DNA from: Massilia rubra
GTDB taxonomy: Bacteria > Pseudomonadota > Gammaproteobacteria > Burkholderiales > Burkholderiaceae_D
NCBI RefSeq assembly: GCF_011682065.1
Contig: NZ_VUYU01000026.1
Coordinates: 1 to 64,000 of the forward strand
DNA: 64,000 nt
Direction: 5' to 3'
The notes under the pieces are model-generated. The model did not search any database. It was not told the origin of the DNA and saw nothing but the letters and a program-made list of their open reading frames with translations. Shown here one piece after another: positions 40,185 through 49,945 of this stretch. The position numbers were made by a program, and so were the translations under genes. Positions within the stretch are counted from its first letter, which is position 1. Each line of letters starts with the position of its first letter.

Positions 40185-40784
40185 GTGTTCTGGCTGTTTT
40201 TCTGCGTCTTGCTCGCTACGCCGTTGGCCAGCCCGGTGGCGGCGTGGTGGCTGTCGCGGCAAGCGCCGCTGGTGCAGCGCCGCACGCTGGCGCTGCTCGC
40301 CGCCAGCGTGGTCGTGGTCGTGGGGTCGCTGGCGCTCGGCTTGTCCACGGCGAGCGTCGGACTCAACGCGCTCTTGTGGCTTGTGGCCTGGCTGGCCTTT
40401 GCGGTGCTCGGCATGTCGGCCTACCGCCTTCGCCCGAAGGTGCTCGCTTACCTGCTTGGCTCGGTTGCAGCGATTCCCGGCATCGCCGGATTGCTGTTCG
40501 CCACCGTTGGCGTGATGGGACTGATGGGCGCCGTGGCCGAGATCACTGGGCGGCATGCCGAACAGCTGGCGCCGCGCCTGCGCTGCTATGTCGATGTCGT
40601 TGAAGACCGGGATACCAGCCAGCCGGCCTACGAGGTCACGCTCAAGCGCCAGTCGCCCGTGCTGCCCTGGTTCGAATACAGCCCGCGCACCGTGCGCCTG
40701 GACGACGTCGACATCGAGGCGACCCAAGCCTGCCGCCGCGCCTTTCCACCTTCCACAATCGAACCAACCGGAGCATCACAATGA
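40185..40784 (+). CDS. Membrane protein of unknown function
   Basis: 199 residues from GTG. Four hydrophobic segments occupy the first 120 residues (WLFFCVLLATPLASPVAAWWL, LALLAASVVVVVGSLALGL, LLWLVAWLAFAVLGM, LLGSVAAIPGIAGLLFATVGVMGLM cut at its ends). They are followed by a soluble tail. No family recognised. Its stop overlaps the start of the SMI1/KNR4 gene by ATGA, so the three genes 40185-41922 form a coupled operon. Confidence 0.65.
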   Translation: MFWLFFCVLLATPLASPVAAWWLSRQAPLVQRRTLALLAASVVVVVGSLALGLSTASVGLNALLWLVAWLAFAVLGMSAYRLRPKVLAYLLGSVAAIPGIAGLLFATVGVMGLMGAVAEITGRHAEQLAPRLRCYVDVVEDRDTSQPAYEVTLKRQSPVLPWFEYSPRTVRLDDVDIEATQACRRAFPPSTIEPTGASQ

Positions 40785-41434
40785 ATGAGCTGCTCGACCG
40801 TCTGCAAGCCTGCATCGCCTCGCGTTTCCCCACCATGGCGGCGAACCTGAACCAGGGCGCCGGCGAGGCCGACCTCGACGCCTTCGAGCGCGCCATCGGC
40901 AGGCCGCTGCCAGCATCCGTGCGCGCGCTTTACCGTTGGCATGACGGCAGTGCCGACAAGGGCGGCCACTACGTGCCTGGTCTGTTCTTCGGCCTGCCGT
41001 TCCTGAGCCTGGACGACGCCTTGCGTCACTGGAAGAGAGACACGGATATCCTCGCTGAGTGTACGGATGAGCAACTCGCCAGTTTTGCCGCCGACTACAC
41101 CTGCCTGCCACCCGCCACCATTCGCCAGTGCGCCGCCAGCAGGGCCTGGATTCCGCTGGCCGACGACGGCGGCGGCGCGTATCTGGGCATCGACCTCGAC
41201 CCGGACGCGGCCGGCAGCGTCGGCCAGGTGATCTCGTTCGGGTGCCGCGAGTTCACGCGCGTGCGGGCGGGCGCGAGCCTGGAACAATTCCTGGAAGGCT
41301 TGCTCGGTTTGTACGAAAACGGCGAATACGAGATCGTGCAAGAAGATGACGACGTGTTCAGCCTCGCCAGCGTAGGGCCGTACGCCACCCATTTCCTCGA
41401 CTACCTGCGCCTGAAGGCGGAAGGCGCGCGATGA
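40781..41434 (+). CDS. SMI1/KNR4 family protein
   Basis: 217 residues. The SUKH-type pattern is plain: AGEADLDAFERAIGRPLPASVRALYRWHDGS at the front, then GLFFGLPFLSLDDALRHW, WIPLADDGGGAYLGIDLDPD and EFTRVRAGASLEQFLEGLL. Many bacterial members are immunity proteins against toxins of contact-dependent or polymorphic systems; others are housekeeping. ATGA overlaps on both sides tie it to its neighbours. Confidence 0.85.
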   Translation: MNELLDRLQACIASRFPTMAANLNQGAGEADLDAFERAIGRPLPASVRALYRWHDGSADKGGHYVPGLFFGLPFLSLDDALRHWKRDTDILAECTDEQLASFAADYTCLPPATIRQCAASRAWIPLADDGGGAYLGIDLDPDAAGSVGQVISFGCREFTRVRAGASLEQFLEGLLGLYENGEYEIVQEDDDVFSLASVGPYATHFLDYLRLKAEGAR

Positions 41435-41922
41435 TCGCCGTGCAAGTCATCGAAATCCGCTGGACCAAAGCCACCCGTGGCGCCCCGCGCGCCAACGAAC
41501 GGGCGGTGCTGCCACGCGCCTTTGCGCTGTTGCAGGCCGGCGCGGCGTATTGCTACCAGTATTACCTGATGCATGAGCGCGACGGTTTTGCCGCCGTCTT
41601 GAAGAAAGAAAAACAGGTCGATCATGCCCCGCTCAAGGAGCGCAGCCTGGTGCTGTCGCCGCGCGACGATGGCGCGCTGGCGCTCGGCCTGAAATGGGAC
41701 CCGTCCGAAGGCCAGCCGCGCCGCTGCGCGAGCAACTCGGCCATCCGGCTCGCCCCCGGCCAGACCGCGCGCCTGGTGCTCAACGGCCGCCACGCCTCGT
41801 ACATCGGCCAGGAATACGCCGAAGTGATCTACAACGTGGCCTATGGCGACACCATCGCGCGCGATTGCTTCCTCGGTCGCGAGCCCGACCAGCAATTGAG
41901 CCTGGCCGCGCACCTGTTTTAA
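41431..41922 (+). CDS. Protein of unknown function in the SMI1 operon
   Basis: 163 residues. Soluble, with ARANERAVLPRAFALLQAG, a central acidic/basic mix, and the best-formed stretch GQTARLVLNGRHASYIGQEYAEVIYNVAYGD. It starts inside the stop of the SMI1 gene (ATGA). I do not recognise the family. Context suggests shared function with the SMI1/KNR4 protein. Confidence 0.65.
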   Translation: MIAVQVIEIRWTKATRGAPRANERAVLPRAFALLQAGAAYCYQYYLMHERDGFAAVLKKEKQVDHAPLKERSLVLSPRDDGALALGLKWDPSEGQPRRCASNSAIRLAPGQTARLVLNGRHASYIGQEYAEVIYNVAYGDTIARDCFLGREPDQQLSLAAHLF

Positions 41923-41990
41923 GCAATCAGCAGATCGGAACGCAAAAGCGGCGCCATCAAGGTGCTTTTTCGCCATTCGGAACGAGGTCT

Positions 41991-42926
41991 TCACCGTTCC
42001 TGTATCTCGTCATCGGGCGCCTGTTTTTCGGTTCCGGGCCAGGGCGCCGCGATGACGCAATTGCGTCCCTGCATCTTGGCCGCATACAAGGCGCTGTCGG
42101 CGCGATGCAGCAGTTCGGTCATGTCCATCGCATTGGCGGCGTTCATCGAGGCGATGCCGATGCTGACCGTGACGGCGATCACGCCATACGCGGTCGGCAC
42201 GCTGGTGTCGGCCATGACGCTGCGCATCCGTTCGGCGACGAAGAGGGCATGTTCCGGATCGCAGTCGGGCAGCACGGCGAGCAGTTCCTCGCCGCCGTAA
42301 CGTCCGAACGCGTCGTAATTTCTCAGCGCGGACGCCATGCGGCGCGTCGCTTCGCGCAGCACCTCGTCGCCCGCGAGGTGGCCGTAGCTGTCGTTGATGC
42401 GCTTGAAGTGATCGAGGTCGGCAAAGATCAGGGACAGGCAATTGGACGCCCTGGCCTGGCGCGCCATTTCCTTTTGCAGCAGGTCGAGGATCGCGCCACG
42501 GTTGAAGATGCCGGTCAGGGCGTCGCGCGTGGCCTGCCTGCGCAATTCCTGTTCCAGGTCGACGATGCGGCGCCCCGCGCGTACGCGCACCCGCATTTCT
42601 TCGGCGATGAAGGGCTTGGCGACATAGTCGTCGGCCCCGGCGTTCATGGCCGCGACGATGAATTCGGTCTCCGTGCGCGAGGTCAGCATGATCATGTAGA
42701 CATAGCGCGCCATGCCGGCCTGGCGGATGTTGTGGCAGACGTCGATGCCGTCCCGTCCCGGCATCATCCAGTCCAGCACCGCCAGCAAGGGGCCGTCCTC
42801 CTGGCGCAGGATCGCTTCGGCGGCCAGGCCGTCGGTGGCGACCACGACCTCGTAGCCCCATTCGGAGAGCACGTCCTGCAGATAGAAGACAGAGACCGGA
42901 TCGTCATCGGCGACAAGTACTTTCAT
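41991..42926 (-). CDS. Response regulator diguanylate cyclase (REC-GGDEF)
   Basis: 311 residues. Receiver (about 1-120): VLVADDDPVSVFYLQDVL, Asp in LAVLDWMMPGRDG, Lys in YVAKPF. GGDEF domain (about 145-300): LTGIFNRGAILDLL, metal-binding FADLDHFKRINDSYGH, active site RYGGEELLAVLP and VSIGIAS. An active enzyme making c-di-GMP is expected. Its start overlaps the stop of the giant kinase gene (ATGA), which is the probable phosphodonor. Confidence 0.93.
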   Translation of the reverse strand: MKVLVADDDPVSVFYLQDVLSEWGYEVVVATDGLAAEAILRQEDGPLLAVLDWMMPGRDGIDVCHNIRQAGMARYVYMIMLTSRTETEFIVAAMNAGADDYVAKPFIAEEMRVRVRAGRRIVDLEQELRRQATRDALTGIFNRGAILDLLQKEMARQARASNCLSLIFADLDHFKRINDSYGHLAGDEVLREATRRMASALRNYDAFGRYGGEELLAVLPDCDPEHALFVAERMRSVMADTSVPTAYGVIAVTVSIGIASMNAANAMDMTELLHRADSALYAAKMQGRNCVIAAPWPGTEKQAPDDEIQER

Positions 42927-45900
42927 TGGTTCAATTCCAGGGTCGTGGCAAGGGTGGCGGCCAGTTCATCGATGCACTGCGCCAGGTGGCGTGCCGCACT
43001 GTCGAGCTCCTCATGGCTGGCCTGCTTGCCGTGGCGCGCCAGCACTTCGAGCGCTCCCGCGGCCTGCGCCGTGGCCTCGCCGGCCAGCGTCGCGGCCGCC
43101 CCCTTGACCCGGTGCGCCGCGCGTTCGAGCAGGAGGACATCGGGCCGGTCGCGGGCGCCGTGCAACTGGCGCACCAGTTCGGGAGCGGTGTCGATGAACG
43201 ATCTTGCCATGAGAATGAGCAAATTGCGTTTCCCGCGTGCGCGTTCGAGCGCCAGGTCGTGGTTGAAGACGCATGCGGCGGACGCCACGGCCACTTGCGG
43301 GAGCGGCGTGTCCGGCGCCGCCGCCCGCGCCGCCCATGGGCGTTCCAGGCAGGCGTACAGATCGAGCGGCTCGATCGGTTTCGACAGGTAGTCGTCCATG
43401 CCCGCGTCCAGGCAGGTCTGGCGGTCGCCCGACATCGCATGGGCGGTCACCGCAACGATATGGATATGCGCGCCGCTCAGCGCTTCGCGGCGGCGGATTT
43501 CGGCGGTGGTCTGATAGCCGTCCATCTCCGGCATCTGGCCATCCATCAGGATGACATCGAACTCTTCGCGCTCGAGTATCCGCAACACCTCGACGCCGTT
43601 GCCGACCACGCTGAAGGCGTGCCCACGGCTGCGCAACAATTCGCTGATCAGCATCTGGTTGATGGGATGGTCGTCGGCGACCAGCACGCGCAAGCGCTTT
43701 TGCAGGGGCGGCGCGGGTGGCTGCGCGCTATGCGACGTGCTATGCGAAGCGCTAGGCGACGCGCCAGGCGAGGCCCCCGCCTGCACGGCGGCGCGCAGCG
43801 GGCCGCCGGCCTTGCCCTGGACGATCCCCAACAGGGCGTTGAACAGCTCCGAGTGCCTGACGGGCTTTTTGATAAATTCCGTCACCCCCGCCGCCATGCA
43901 GGCTTGCAGCACGCCGCCGCCGTCCTGCAGCGGCAGCATGGCGATGACCGATGCCGGCGCCAGCCCGGCGGCGCCAAGTGCGCTGGCCAGGGCTGCGCCG
44001 TCGTCGAGCAGCGTTGCGCTGCAGATGGCGGCGCAAAACGGTTCCGCCGCCGGCGCGCCGCCGGCCCGTTGCAGATGGCCGGCCAGGGCGGCCTCGCCTT
44101 GCACCAGGGTGGGCAGCATTTTCCAGCTGCGCAGCAGGTTGACGATAATCTGGCCGGAGGTGGCGTTGTCATCGACCACCAGGACCGGCTTGTACTGCAG
44201 TCCGGCGTGGCCCGGACCCGACTCCAGCCCGGCCGGGTGCTGCGCGAGCTGGACCGAGACCGTGAAATAGAATTGCGTGCCCATGCCCGGTTCGCTGTCG
44301 ACCCACAGACGGCCGCCCATCAGGTTCACCAGCTGCGAGACGATGGCCAGTCCCAGCCCGGTACCGCCGTACTGGCGGGTGGTGGAGGCGTCGGCCTGGA
44401 CGAACGACTCGAAAATATGCTCCTGCTGCTGGCGTGAAATGCCGATACCCGTGTCGCGCACGCCGAGCAGCAGTTCGGCGCGCCCGCCATGCTGCGACTG
44501 CAGGGCGACCGTCAGCACGACTTCGCCGCGCGCGGTGAACTTGATCGCGTTGCTGGTCAGGTTGATCAGGATCTGCGCCAGCCGGCCCTTGTCGGCGACG
44601 ATGATGCGCGGTACCTCGGGTGCGATGTCGAAGGCCAGTTCCAGGCGCTTTTCCGCCGCGCCCGCCGCCAGGGTGCGGCACATATTGGCGATTTCTTCGC
44701 GCAGGTCGAACGCCGTTTTCTCCAGAACGAGTTTCTTGGCCTCCATCTTGGAAAAGTCGAGGATATCGTTTAACAGGCGCAGCAGGGAGTCGGCCGACGA
44801 TTCGATCAGTTGCATGTACTCCCGCTGCTGGTCGGAGAGCCCGGTTTTCAGCACCAGCCGCGTGAAGCCGATAATGCAATTCATGGGCGTGCGGATTTCA
44901 TGGCTCATGTTGGCCAGGAATTCGCTCTTCGCTTCATTCGCCGATTCGGCTTTGTGCTTGGCTTCCTGCAACTGGATTTCAAATTTCTTGATGGTGGTGA
45001 CGTCGTGGTCGGTCCCTCGGTAGCCGAGGAAAGCGCCGTCGGGGTCGAACACCGGTACCGCCGACGATTCCAGATAACGATCGCTGCCGTCGCGGTGGCG
45101 CCAGCGTATCAGCCAGCTGCTCCACCCTTCGCCTTTCTGTTGCAGATGCAAGATCCTGGCGCCGACGCCAGCCCGTTCGTCGGGGTGGACGTAGCGCAGC
45201 ATGCCCTTGCCGGTCAGTTCATCCGGCGCGCGGCCGAGCATGGCCTCGACCGCCGGGTTGGAATACAGGATGCGGCCGTCCCTGTCGAGCGACCATATCC
45301 AGTCTTTGGTGGTCTCCACGATCGAGCGGAACTTTTCCTCGCTCAACCTGAGCCGGTCTTCGGTCCGCTTGCGGTGGGTGATGTCGTTGTACAAACACAG
45401 CAAATGGGGCACGCCGGACAGCTCCACCACGTCGGCCGACAGCAGCACGCTGATCACGGCGCCATCGGCGGTGCGCATGGCCGCTTCCACGTCGCTGATC
45501 GAACCTTCCCGGCGCAGCCGCTCCATCATGGCCGCATGGGCCGCCGGCGCGAACCAGTCATCGAGCGGCGCGGCGGGACGGGTCAGCAGCACGCCGCGTT
45601 CCTGGCCGATCAGTGCGCAAAATGCATCGTTGACTTCCAAAAAGGCGCCATCGGCCATGCTGCTGACGGTAATCGCAACCGGACTCATACTAAAAATCTT
45701 GGAGAAACGTTCTTCCAGCTGGCGCATGCGTTCTTCGACATTCTTGCGCTCGCTGATGTCCATCATGGCGCCGATCATGCGCACCGCCCCGCCGTGCGCG
45801 TCGTGGATGATGTAGCCGCGATCGTGGACATAGGCAAACGTGCCGTTCGCCAGGCGGAAGCGGTACTCGCCGGTCCAGTACTGGCTGCCCGCGTGGATTT

Positions 45901-48409
45901 CATGCTCGACTTCGCGCGTGACCCAGTCGCGGTCATCCGGATGGATCTGGTCGACCCACCACTGGGCCGGCGTTGCCGTGGTGGCCAGTTCGTGACCGAA
46001 GGTGTGCGCAATGCCCGCATTCCACCAGATCTCGTCGGTCGCGAAGTCCCAGTCCCACACCGTATCGTTGGTGGCGCGCGCGACCAGGTTGAAACGGTCC
46101 AGCGTCTTGCGCAGGTCGTCTTCGGCGCGCTTGCGCTCGCTGACATCGACCCCCACCATCGCGTACGAACCGGCTTCGCCCTCCAGATGCTCGATGCGCA
46201 CCACCGAAAACAAGAAGGGGACCACGGCGCCGCTGCGCGTGCACAAGGCAAATTCGCCGCGCCAGGCGGCCAGCGACGCTTCAAGAAAAATATCCTGCAA
46301 ATAGCCGCTGGCGCTCCCGGGGCAAGCGAATTGATCCATCGACAGGCTGGCGCAGTCTTCGTCCCCGGCAATGCCAAGCAGGTCGCGCCCGGCGCCGTTG
46401 AGATACAAGATACTCTGCTCGGCGGAAACGAAGGCCACCAGGTTGGGGGTGGCGTCGAGGAAGGCGCTAAAGCGCGAACTGACTTCGGACGCCCGCCGCT
46501 CATCGCTGATGTCGCGCAGGATCGCCACCGACAAGCGTCCCCCTTCGTGCAGCGCTTCGCGCACGGCAATGTGCAGGGGGAACAGACTGCCATCCTTGCG
46601 TTTGCCGTGCACTTGCATCCCGCGCGCGCTGTCCGGCCGCGCCGCTGCGCCTGGCTGCCCGCTCGATGGCGGGCCGGCTGGAATCAGCCCGGCGAGGGCG
46701 GTATCGAGCAGCTCCGGCGCGGCATAGCCGAACATGGCGGCGGCGGCCGGATTGATCGACTTGATGCGGCCATGCTCGTCGATGGTCAGCAGACCCTCGG
46801 CCATATTGTCGAGCACCGCCTGGATCTTGCCCTCGCCCGCGCGCGCCTTTTGCTTGGCCGCCAGCAGCGCCGCGATCAGCGGGGACACTTGCCAGTGCAA
46901 GAGAAACATTCCGCACATAAACAGTACGGCCAGCACCGCCACCATATACGATATTTGCGTGCGGATCGGCTCGTACAATTCGACGGCGTCTTCCTTCACC
47001 ACCAGGCCCAGGCCGGTGGCGCCGATCGGCCCGTAGGCGGCGACCACCATCCGTCCCCGGTAATCTTTTGCCACGGCCAGTCCGGTGTGGCCATCGAGTG
47101 CCAGGCTCATCGGCAGGCTGCTTCCCTCGCGCATCCGGGGCGCCTCGGTAAAGCTGCGCGGGTGCAGGCGGGTCGGCAGGCAATTCATGCGGCCGCTGCC
47201 GCTGGCCGCGCAAATCGCAATATCGCCGCTTTTTCCCAGGAGTGCGGCATCGGCCAGCAGGGTTTGTACGATGGGCAAGTTGCGTTCGGCCCGGAGGGTG
47301 CCGATGACGCTCGTTCCCGTGTGCACCGGCACCCTTATCTTCAATATGGGCAGCGTCGACCAGGAAAGTTCCTGCTCATTGTTCAAGCGCAAGGTGACGG
47401 ACGCGCTGGTCGCGGGCGCGCCGGCACGCAGCAGCGCGGTGCCCTCGCTGGTGAGAGCGGCCACCGAGGAGTAGCCGTCGCTGAGCAAGTGACTCCCGAG
47501 CTCGGTCTCATCGGCCGCCGGGCCGGCGCCGGCGGCGCGCGCGTATTCCTTGAGCAGGGCAGGGTCGCTGGCAAGCGCACGGGCCTGCAAGCGGGTGTTT
47601 TCCAGCACGAAGTTCAACAGCTGGGCGCGATTCGAATGCGCCACCCGCATATTCAGGTGCAAGGCGGCCTCGGTGCGGTGCGCCGACAGGACCGAGCTGA
47701 TCATCCCGGCCGTCAGCGCCATCGAGAGCAGGATGACGGTCGCGATCGCGGTGATGCGCTGGTCGCCGCGCTCGCGCCGGAAGCCGCTTTCCTTGACGCT
47801 GCGGTACCAGCGCAGCCACAGCGCACTGCCCAGCAACAGCACGCCGAACGCCGTGTGCGGCGCCATCCCGACGAACTGATACCCTTCGTAGAGCAGCGCC
47901 AGCTTGAGCGAGTGGCCGGTCATGCCGATGATCCCGAGCGATACCAGCGCCAGGCACAGCAGCTGGATGGCCCAGCCGGCGGCGCGCGTCGCGCGTTGCC
48001 GCTCCTGCAGCAAGAGACAGGCGCCGGCCAGCCAGAAACCCACGCAAGCGAGCGGCGACATGCGTCCCGGATGGGGGTTGGGGTCGGCCAGCCACACCTG
48101 GACGAACAACTGGTCGATATGCAGGTCGATGCCGAGCAGGTTTTGCAGGCCGACCACGCCCGCCACGCCCAGCATGGCCGCGCAGGCCCCGCCACGCACG
48201 GCGCGCGCCAGCGGCGCTTGCCGGTCGGAAATCGCGAGGGCGATACCGGCAAGTATGAAACACAGCGCCGTGTTGAACACCATCGCGACCGCGCCGGGCA
48301 GCGGTTGCACCAGATCGCGCAGGCGCAGGCCCCAGCCGGCCATCACGACAGCGCCCAGCAGCATCAGCAATGCCCCAAGCGCTCGTTGAAGCTGTGAGAA
48401 TGTCAACAC
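42923..48409 (-). CDS. Giant membrane hybrid histidine kinase with five PAS domains, two receivers and Hpt
   Basis: About 1828 residues. The order is membrane helices (about 1-230), an extracytoplasmic sensor (about 250-480) and a closing helix (SYMVAVLAVLFMCGMFLL). PAS domains follow from about 525 to 1145 (starts at IQAVLDNMAEGLL, FLDATPNLVAFV, LVARATNDTVWDW, KIFSMSPVAITV, SIVETTKDWIWS). Next are HisKA (FLANMSHEIRTPMNCIIG), HATPase (NLTSNAIKFTARGE; GGTGLGLAIVSQL), a first receiver lacking the usual phosphoacceptor Asp, a second intact receiver (DVILMDGQMPEMDG) and Hpt (AAHRVKGAAATLAG). GTG at 48409 follows GGAAAGG; a TTG at 48478 could extend it. Confidence 0.9.
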   Translation of the reverse strand: MLTFSQLQRALGALLMLLGAVVMAGWGLRLRDLVQPLPGAVAMVFNTALCFILAGIALAISDRQAPLARAVRGGACAAMLGVAGVVGLQNLLGIDLHIDQLFVQVWLADPNPHPGRMSPLACVGFWLAGACLLLQERQRATRAAGWAIQLLCLALVSLGIIGMTGHSLKLALLYEGYQFVGMAPHTAFGVLLLGSALWLRWYRSVKESGFRRERGDQRITAIATVILLSMALTAGMISSVLSAHRTEAALHLNMRVAHSNRAQLLNFVLENTRLQARALASDPALLKEYARAAGAGPAADETELGSHLLSDGYSSVAALTSEGTALLRAGAPATSASVTLRLNNEQELSWSTLPILKIRVPVHTGTSVIGTLRAERNLPIVQTLLADAALLGKSGDIAICAASGSGRMNCLPTRLHPRSFTEAPRMREGSSLPMSLALDGHTGLAVAKDYRGRMVVAAYGPIGATGLGLVVKEDAVELYEPIRTQISYMVAVLAVLFMCGMFLLHWQVSPLIAALLAAKQKARAGEGKIQAVLDNMAEGLLTIDEHGRIKSINPAAAAMFGYAAPELLDTALAGLIPAGPPSSGQPGAAARPDSARGMQVHGKRKDGSLFPLHIAVREALHEGGRLSVAILRDISDERRASEVSSRFSAFLDATPNLVAFVSAEQSILYLNGAGRDLLGIAGDEDCASLSMDQFACPGSASGYLQDIFLEASLAAWRGEFALCTRSGAVVPFLFSVVRIEHLEGEAGSYAMVGVDVSERKRAEDDLRKTLDRFNLVARATNDTVWDWDFATDEIWWNAGIAHTFGHELATTATPAQWWVDQIHPDDRDWVTREVEHEIHAGSQYWTGEYRFRLANGTFAYVHDRGYIIHDAHGGAVRMIGAMMDISERKNVEERMRQLEERFSKIFSMSPVAITVSSMADGAFLEVNDAFCALIGQERGVLLTRPAAPLDDWFAPAAHAAMMERLRREGSISDVEAAMRTADGAVISVLLSADVVELSGVPHLLCLYNDITHRKRTEDRLRLSEEKFRSIVETTKDWIWSLDRDGRILYSNPAVEAMLGRAPDELTGKGMLRYVHPDERAGVGARILHLQQKGEGWSSWLIRWRHRDGSDRYLESSAVPVFDPDGAFLGYRGTDHDVTTIKKFEIQLQEAKHKAESANEAKSEFLANMSHEIRTPMNCIIGFTRLVLKTGLSDQQREYMQLIESSADSLLRLLNDILDFSKMEAKKLVLEKTAFDLREEIANMCRTLAAGAAEKRLELAFDIAPEVPRIIVADKGRLAQILINLTSNAIKFTARGEVVLTVALQSQHGGRAELLLGVRDTGIGISRQQQEHIFESFVQADASTTRQYGGTGLGLAIVSQLVNLMGGRLWVDSEPGMGTQFYFTVSVQLAQHPAGLESGPGHAGLQYKPVLVVDDNATSGQIIVNLLRSWKMLPTLVQGEAALAGHLQRAGGAPAAEPFCAAICSATLLDDGAALASALGAAGLAPASVIAMLPLQDGGGVLQACMAAGVTEFIKKPVRHSELFNALLGIVQGKAGGPLRAAVQAGASPGASPSASHSTSHSAQPPAPPLQKRLRVLVADDHPINQMLISELLRSRGHAFSVVGNGVEVLRILEREEFDVILMDGQMPEMDGYQTTAEIRRREALSGAHIHIVAVTAHAMSGDRQTCLDAGMDDYLSKPIEPLDLYACLERPWAARAAAPDTPLPQVAVASAACVFNHDLALERARGKRNLLILMARSFIDTAPELVRQLHGARDRPDVLLLERAAHRVKGAAATLAGEATAQAAGALEVLARHGKQASHEELDSAARHLAQCIDELAATLATTLELNQ

Positions 48410-48588
48410 TGGAGCCTTTCCGACATGGATGGCCGCAACGGGCCACCGGCGTCCCTGGCCACCGGTGGCACTCGGCAAAGATGTCTTTCACGAAATTGTT
48501 AGCCGACTATACAAGATCGCTCCCGGCTTTCGACCCGATTCGGATGGGTTCGGCAAAAAAACCACGTCGCCTCCGGCTGGCGCCGAAC

Positions 48589-49608
48589 CTAGGCTGGCTT
48601 GGGCGCTTCCCCATGTAGAACGCAGCTGTGCTCGCTCGTCCCCAGTTCCACCTGCAAGGTGCAGTGGGCGATCGCATAATCGGCCTTGAGCGCCGCCACG
48701 ATGGCGTCCAGCGCGGCGTCGCCCGGGTAGCCGGCGGGCATGACCAAATGCGCGGTCAGGGCCGTTTCGGTCGTGCTCATGGCCCAGATATGCAGGTCGT
48801 GCATGCCGGCCACGCCCGGCTGCGCCAGCAGATAGTCGCCCACCGCGCCGGCATCGACATTGGCCGGCACCGCCGCCAGCACCAGGTCGAGCGATTCGCG
48901 CAGCAAGCCCCAGGTGGTGACCAGGATCAGCAGCACGATCACGATGCTGACCGCCGGGTCGAGCCAGGTCCAGCCGGTGAAGATGATCGCCACGCCCGAC
49001 ACCACCACGCCCAGCGAAATGGCGGCGTCGGCCGCCATGTGCTGGTAGGCGCCGCGGATGTTCAGGTCGTCCTTGCTGCCGGCCATGAACAGCCAGGCCG
49101 AAAAGCCGTTGACCAGCACCCCGATACCGGCCACCACCGACATCGTCATGCCCTGCACCGGGGCCGGATTGGCGAAGCGGTGCACGGCTTCCCAGCCGAT
49201 CGCGCCGCAGGCGAGCATCAGCAGCAGGGCGTTGAGCAGCGCCGCCAGGATCGAGGAACTGCGCAGGCCGTAGGTGTAGCGCCCGTTCGGCGCGCGCCGG
49301 GTGAGCATGGCCGCGCCCCAGGCCAGCATCAGGCCCAGCACATCGGACAGGTTGTGGCCGGCGTCGGCCATCAGCGCGGTCGAATTGGCCAGGAATCCGT
49401 AAAAGAATTCGATGCCGACAAATACCGTGTTCAGGCCGATCGCCAGCGCAAAGGCGCGCCCGTTGCCGTTCGGATCGAGCTGGTGATGGTGGTGGCCATG
49501 CCCGTGCCCATGGTCGTGCCCGTGGTCGTGCTTGTCCACCGCTTTGGCCGGCGCGTGCGCGTGGCTGGCGTGGTCATGGTCGTGATCGTGGTCGTGGGCG
49601 CTGGTCAT
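48589..49608 (-). CDS. Cation diffusion facilitator (CDF) zinc/cobalt exporter
   Basis: 339 residues. A His/Asp-rich metal-binding head (runs of HDHDHDH and HGHGHHHH) precedes six membrane helices. Metal-site helices are NSTALMADAGHNLSDVLGLMLA (helix II) and AYQHMAADAAISLGVVVSGV (helix V), and the cytoplasmic C-terminal domain has VAGMHDLHIWAMS. It is of CzcD/ZitB type, proton-driven metal export from the cytoplasm. Its start overlaps the ArsR regulator's stop by ATGA. Confidence 0.93.
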   Translation of the reverse strand: MTSAHDHDHDHDHASHAHAPAKAVDKHDHGHDHGHGHGHHHHQLDPNGNGRAFALAIGLNTVFVGIEFFYGFLANSTALMADAGHNLSDVLGLMLAWGAAMLTRRAPNGRYTYGLRSSSILAALLNALLLMLACGAIGWEAVHRFANPAPVQGMTMSVVAGIGVLVNGFSAWLFMAGSKDDLNIRGAYQHMAADAAISLGVVVSGVAIIFTGWTWLDPAVSIVIVLLILVTTWGLLRESLDLVLAAVPANVDAGAVGDYLLAQPGVAGMHDLHIWAMSTTETALTAHLVMPAGYPGDAALDAIVAALKADYAIAHCTLQVELGTSEHSCVLHGEAPKPA

Positions 49609-49922
49609 GGGTCGATTCCATTGGTGGGTTCGGCGATGTGTTCGAGCATGTCGGTCAGCACGCCGCTGATGTGGGCGTCCGCCGTCGAATAGAACACCTG
49701 CTTGCCCTGGCGCTCGGCCTTGACGATGCGCGCGGCGCGCAGCAGGCGCAGGTGGTGGCTGACCAAGGAGCTGCTCAATTGCAGGCCGGCCGCGATGTCG
49801 CCCACCGCAATCGGCCCTGGCAAGCACGACAATACGATGCGCAGCCGGGTCGGGTCGCCCAGCAGATGGAACAGGTCGGCCAGTTGGGCGATCGAGGCGT
49901 CATTATCGGGAGAAGGTTTCAT
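49605..49922 (-). CDS. ArsR/SmtB family metal-sensing repressor
   Basis: 105 residues from MKPSPDN (an ATG three codons earlier is possible). The winged helix is clear: ADLFHLLGDPTRLRIVLSCL, DIAAGLQLSSSLVSHHLRLLRAARIV, RQGKQVFYS. The C-terminal helix carries D-x-H-x10-H-x2-E (in ADAHISGVLTDMLEHIAEP), the alpha-5 zinc/cobalt site known from CzrA and SmtB, so zinc should release it from DNA. First gene of a two-gene operon with the CDF exporter, which it very likely controls. Confidence 0.9.
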   Translation of the reverse strand: MKPSPDNDASIAQLADLFHLLGDPTRLRIVLSCLPGPIAVGDIAAGLQLSSSLVSHHLRLLRAARIVKAERQGKQVFYSTADAHISGVLTDMLEHIAEPTNGIDP

Positions 49923-49945
49923 AGTCAACATGTGAAGATATGTAG

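Noticed and set aside
44810-48397. Plus-strand open frame of almost 1200 codons opposite the giant kinase
   Set aside because: Compositionally biased with no motif, while the minus strand shows PAS, HisKA and HATPase motifs in order.
48410-48478. N-terminal extension of the giant kinase from TTG at 48478
   Set aside because: The GTG at 48409 has GGAAAGG at good spacing and leads straight into the first membrane helix; the extension lacks a ribosome site.
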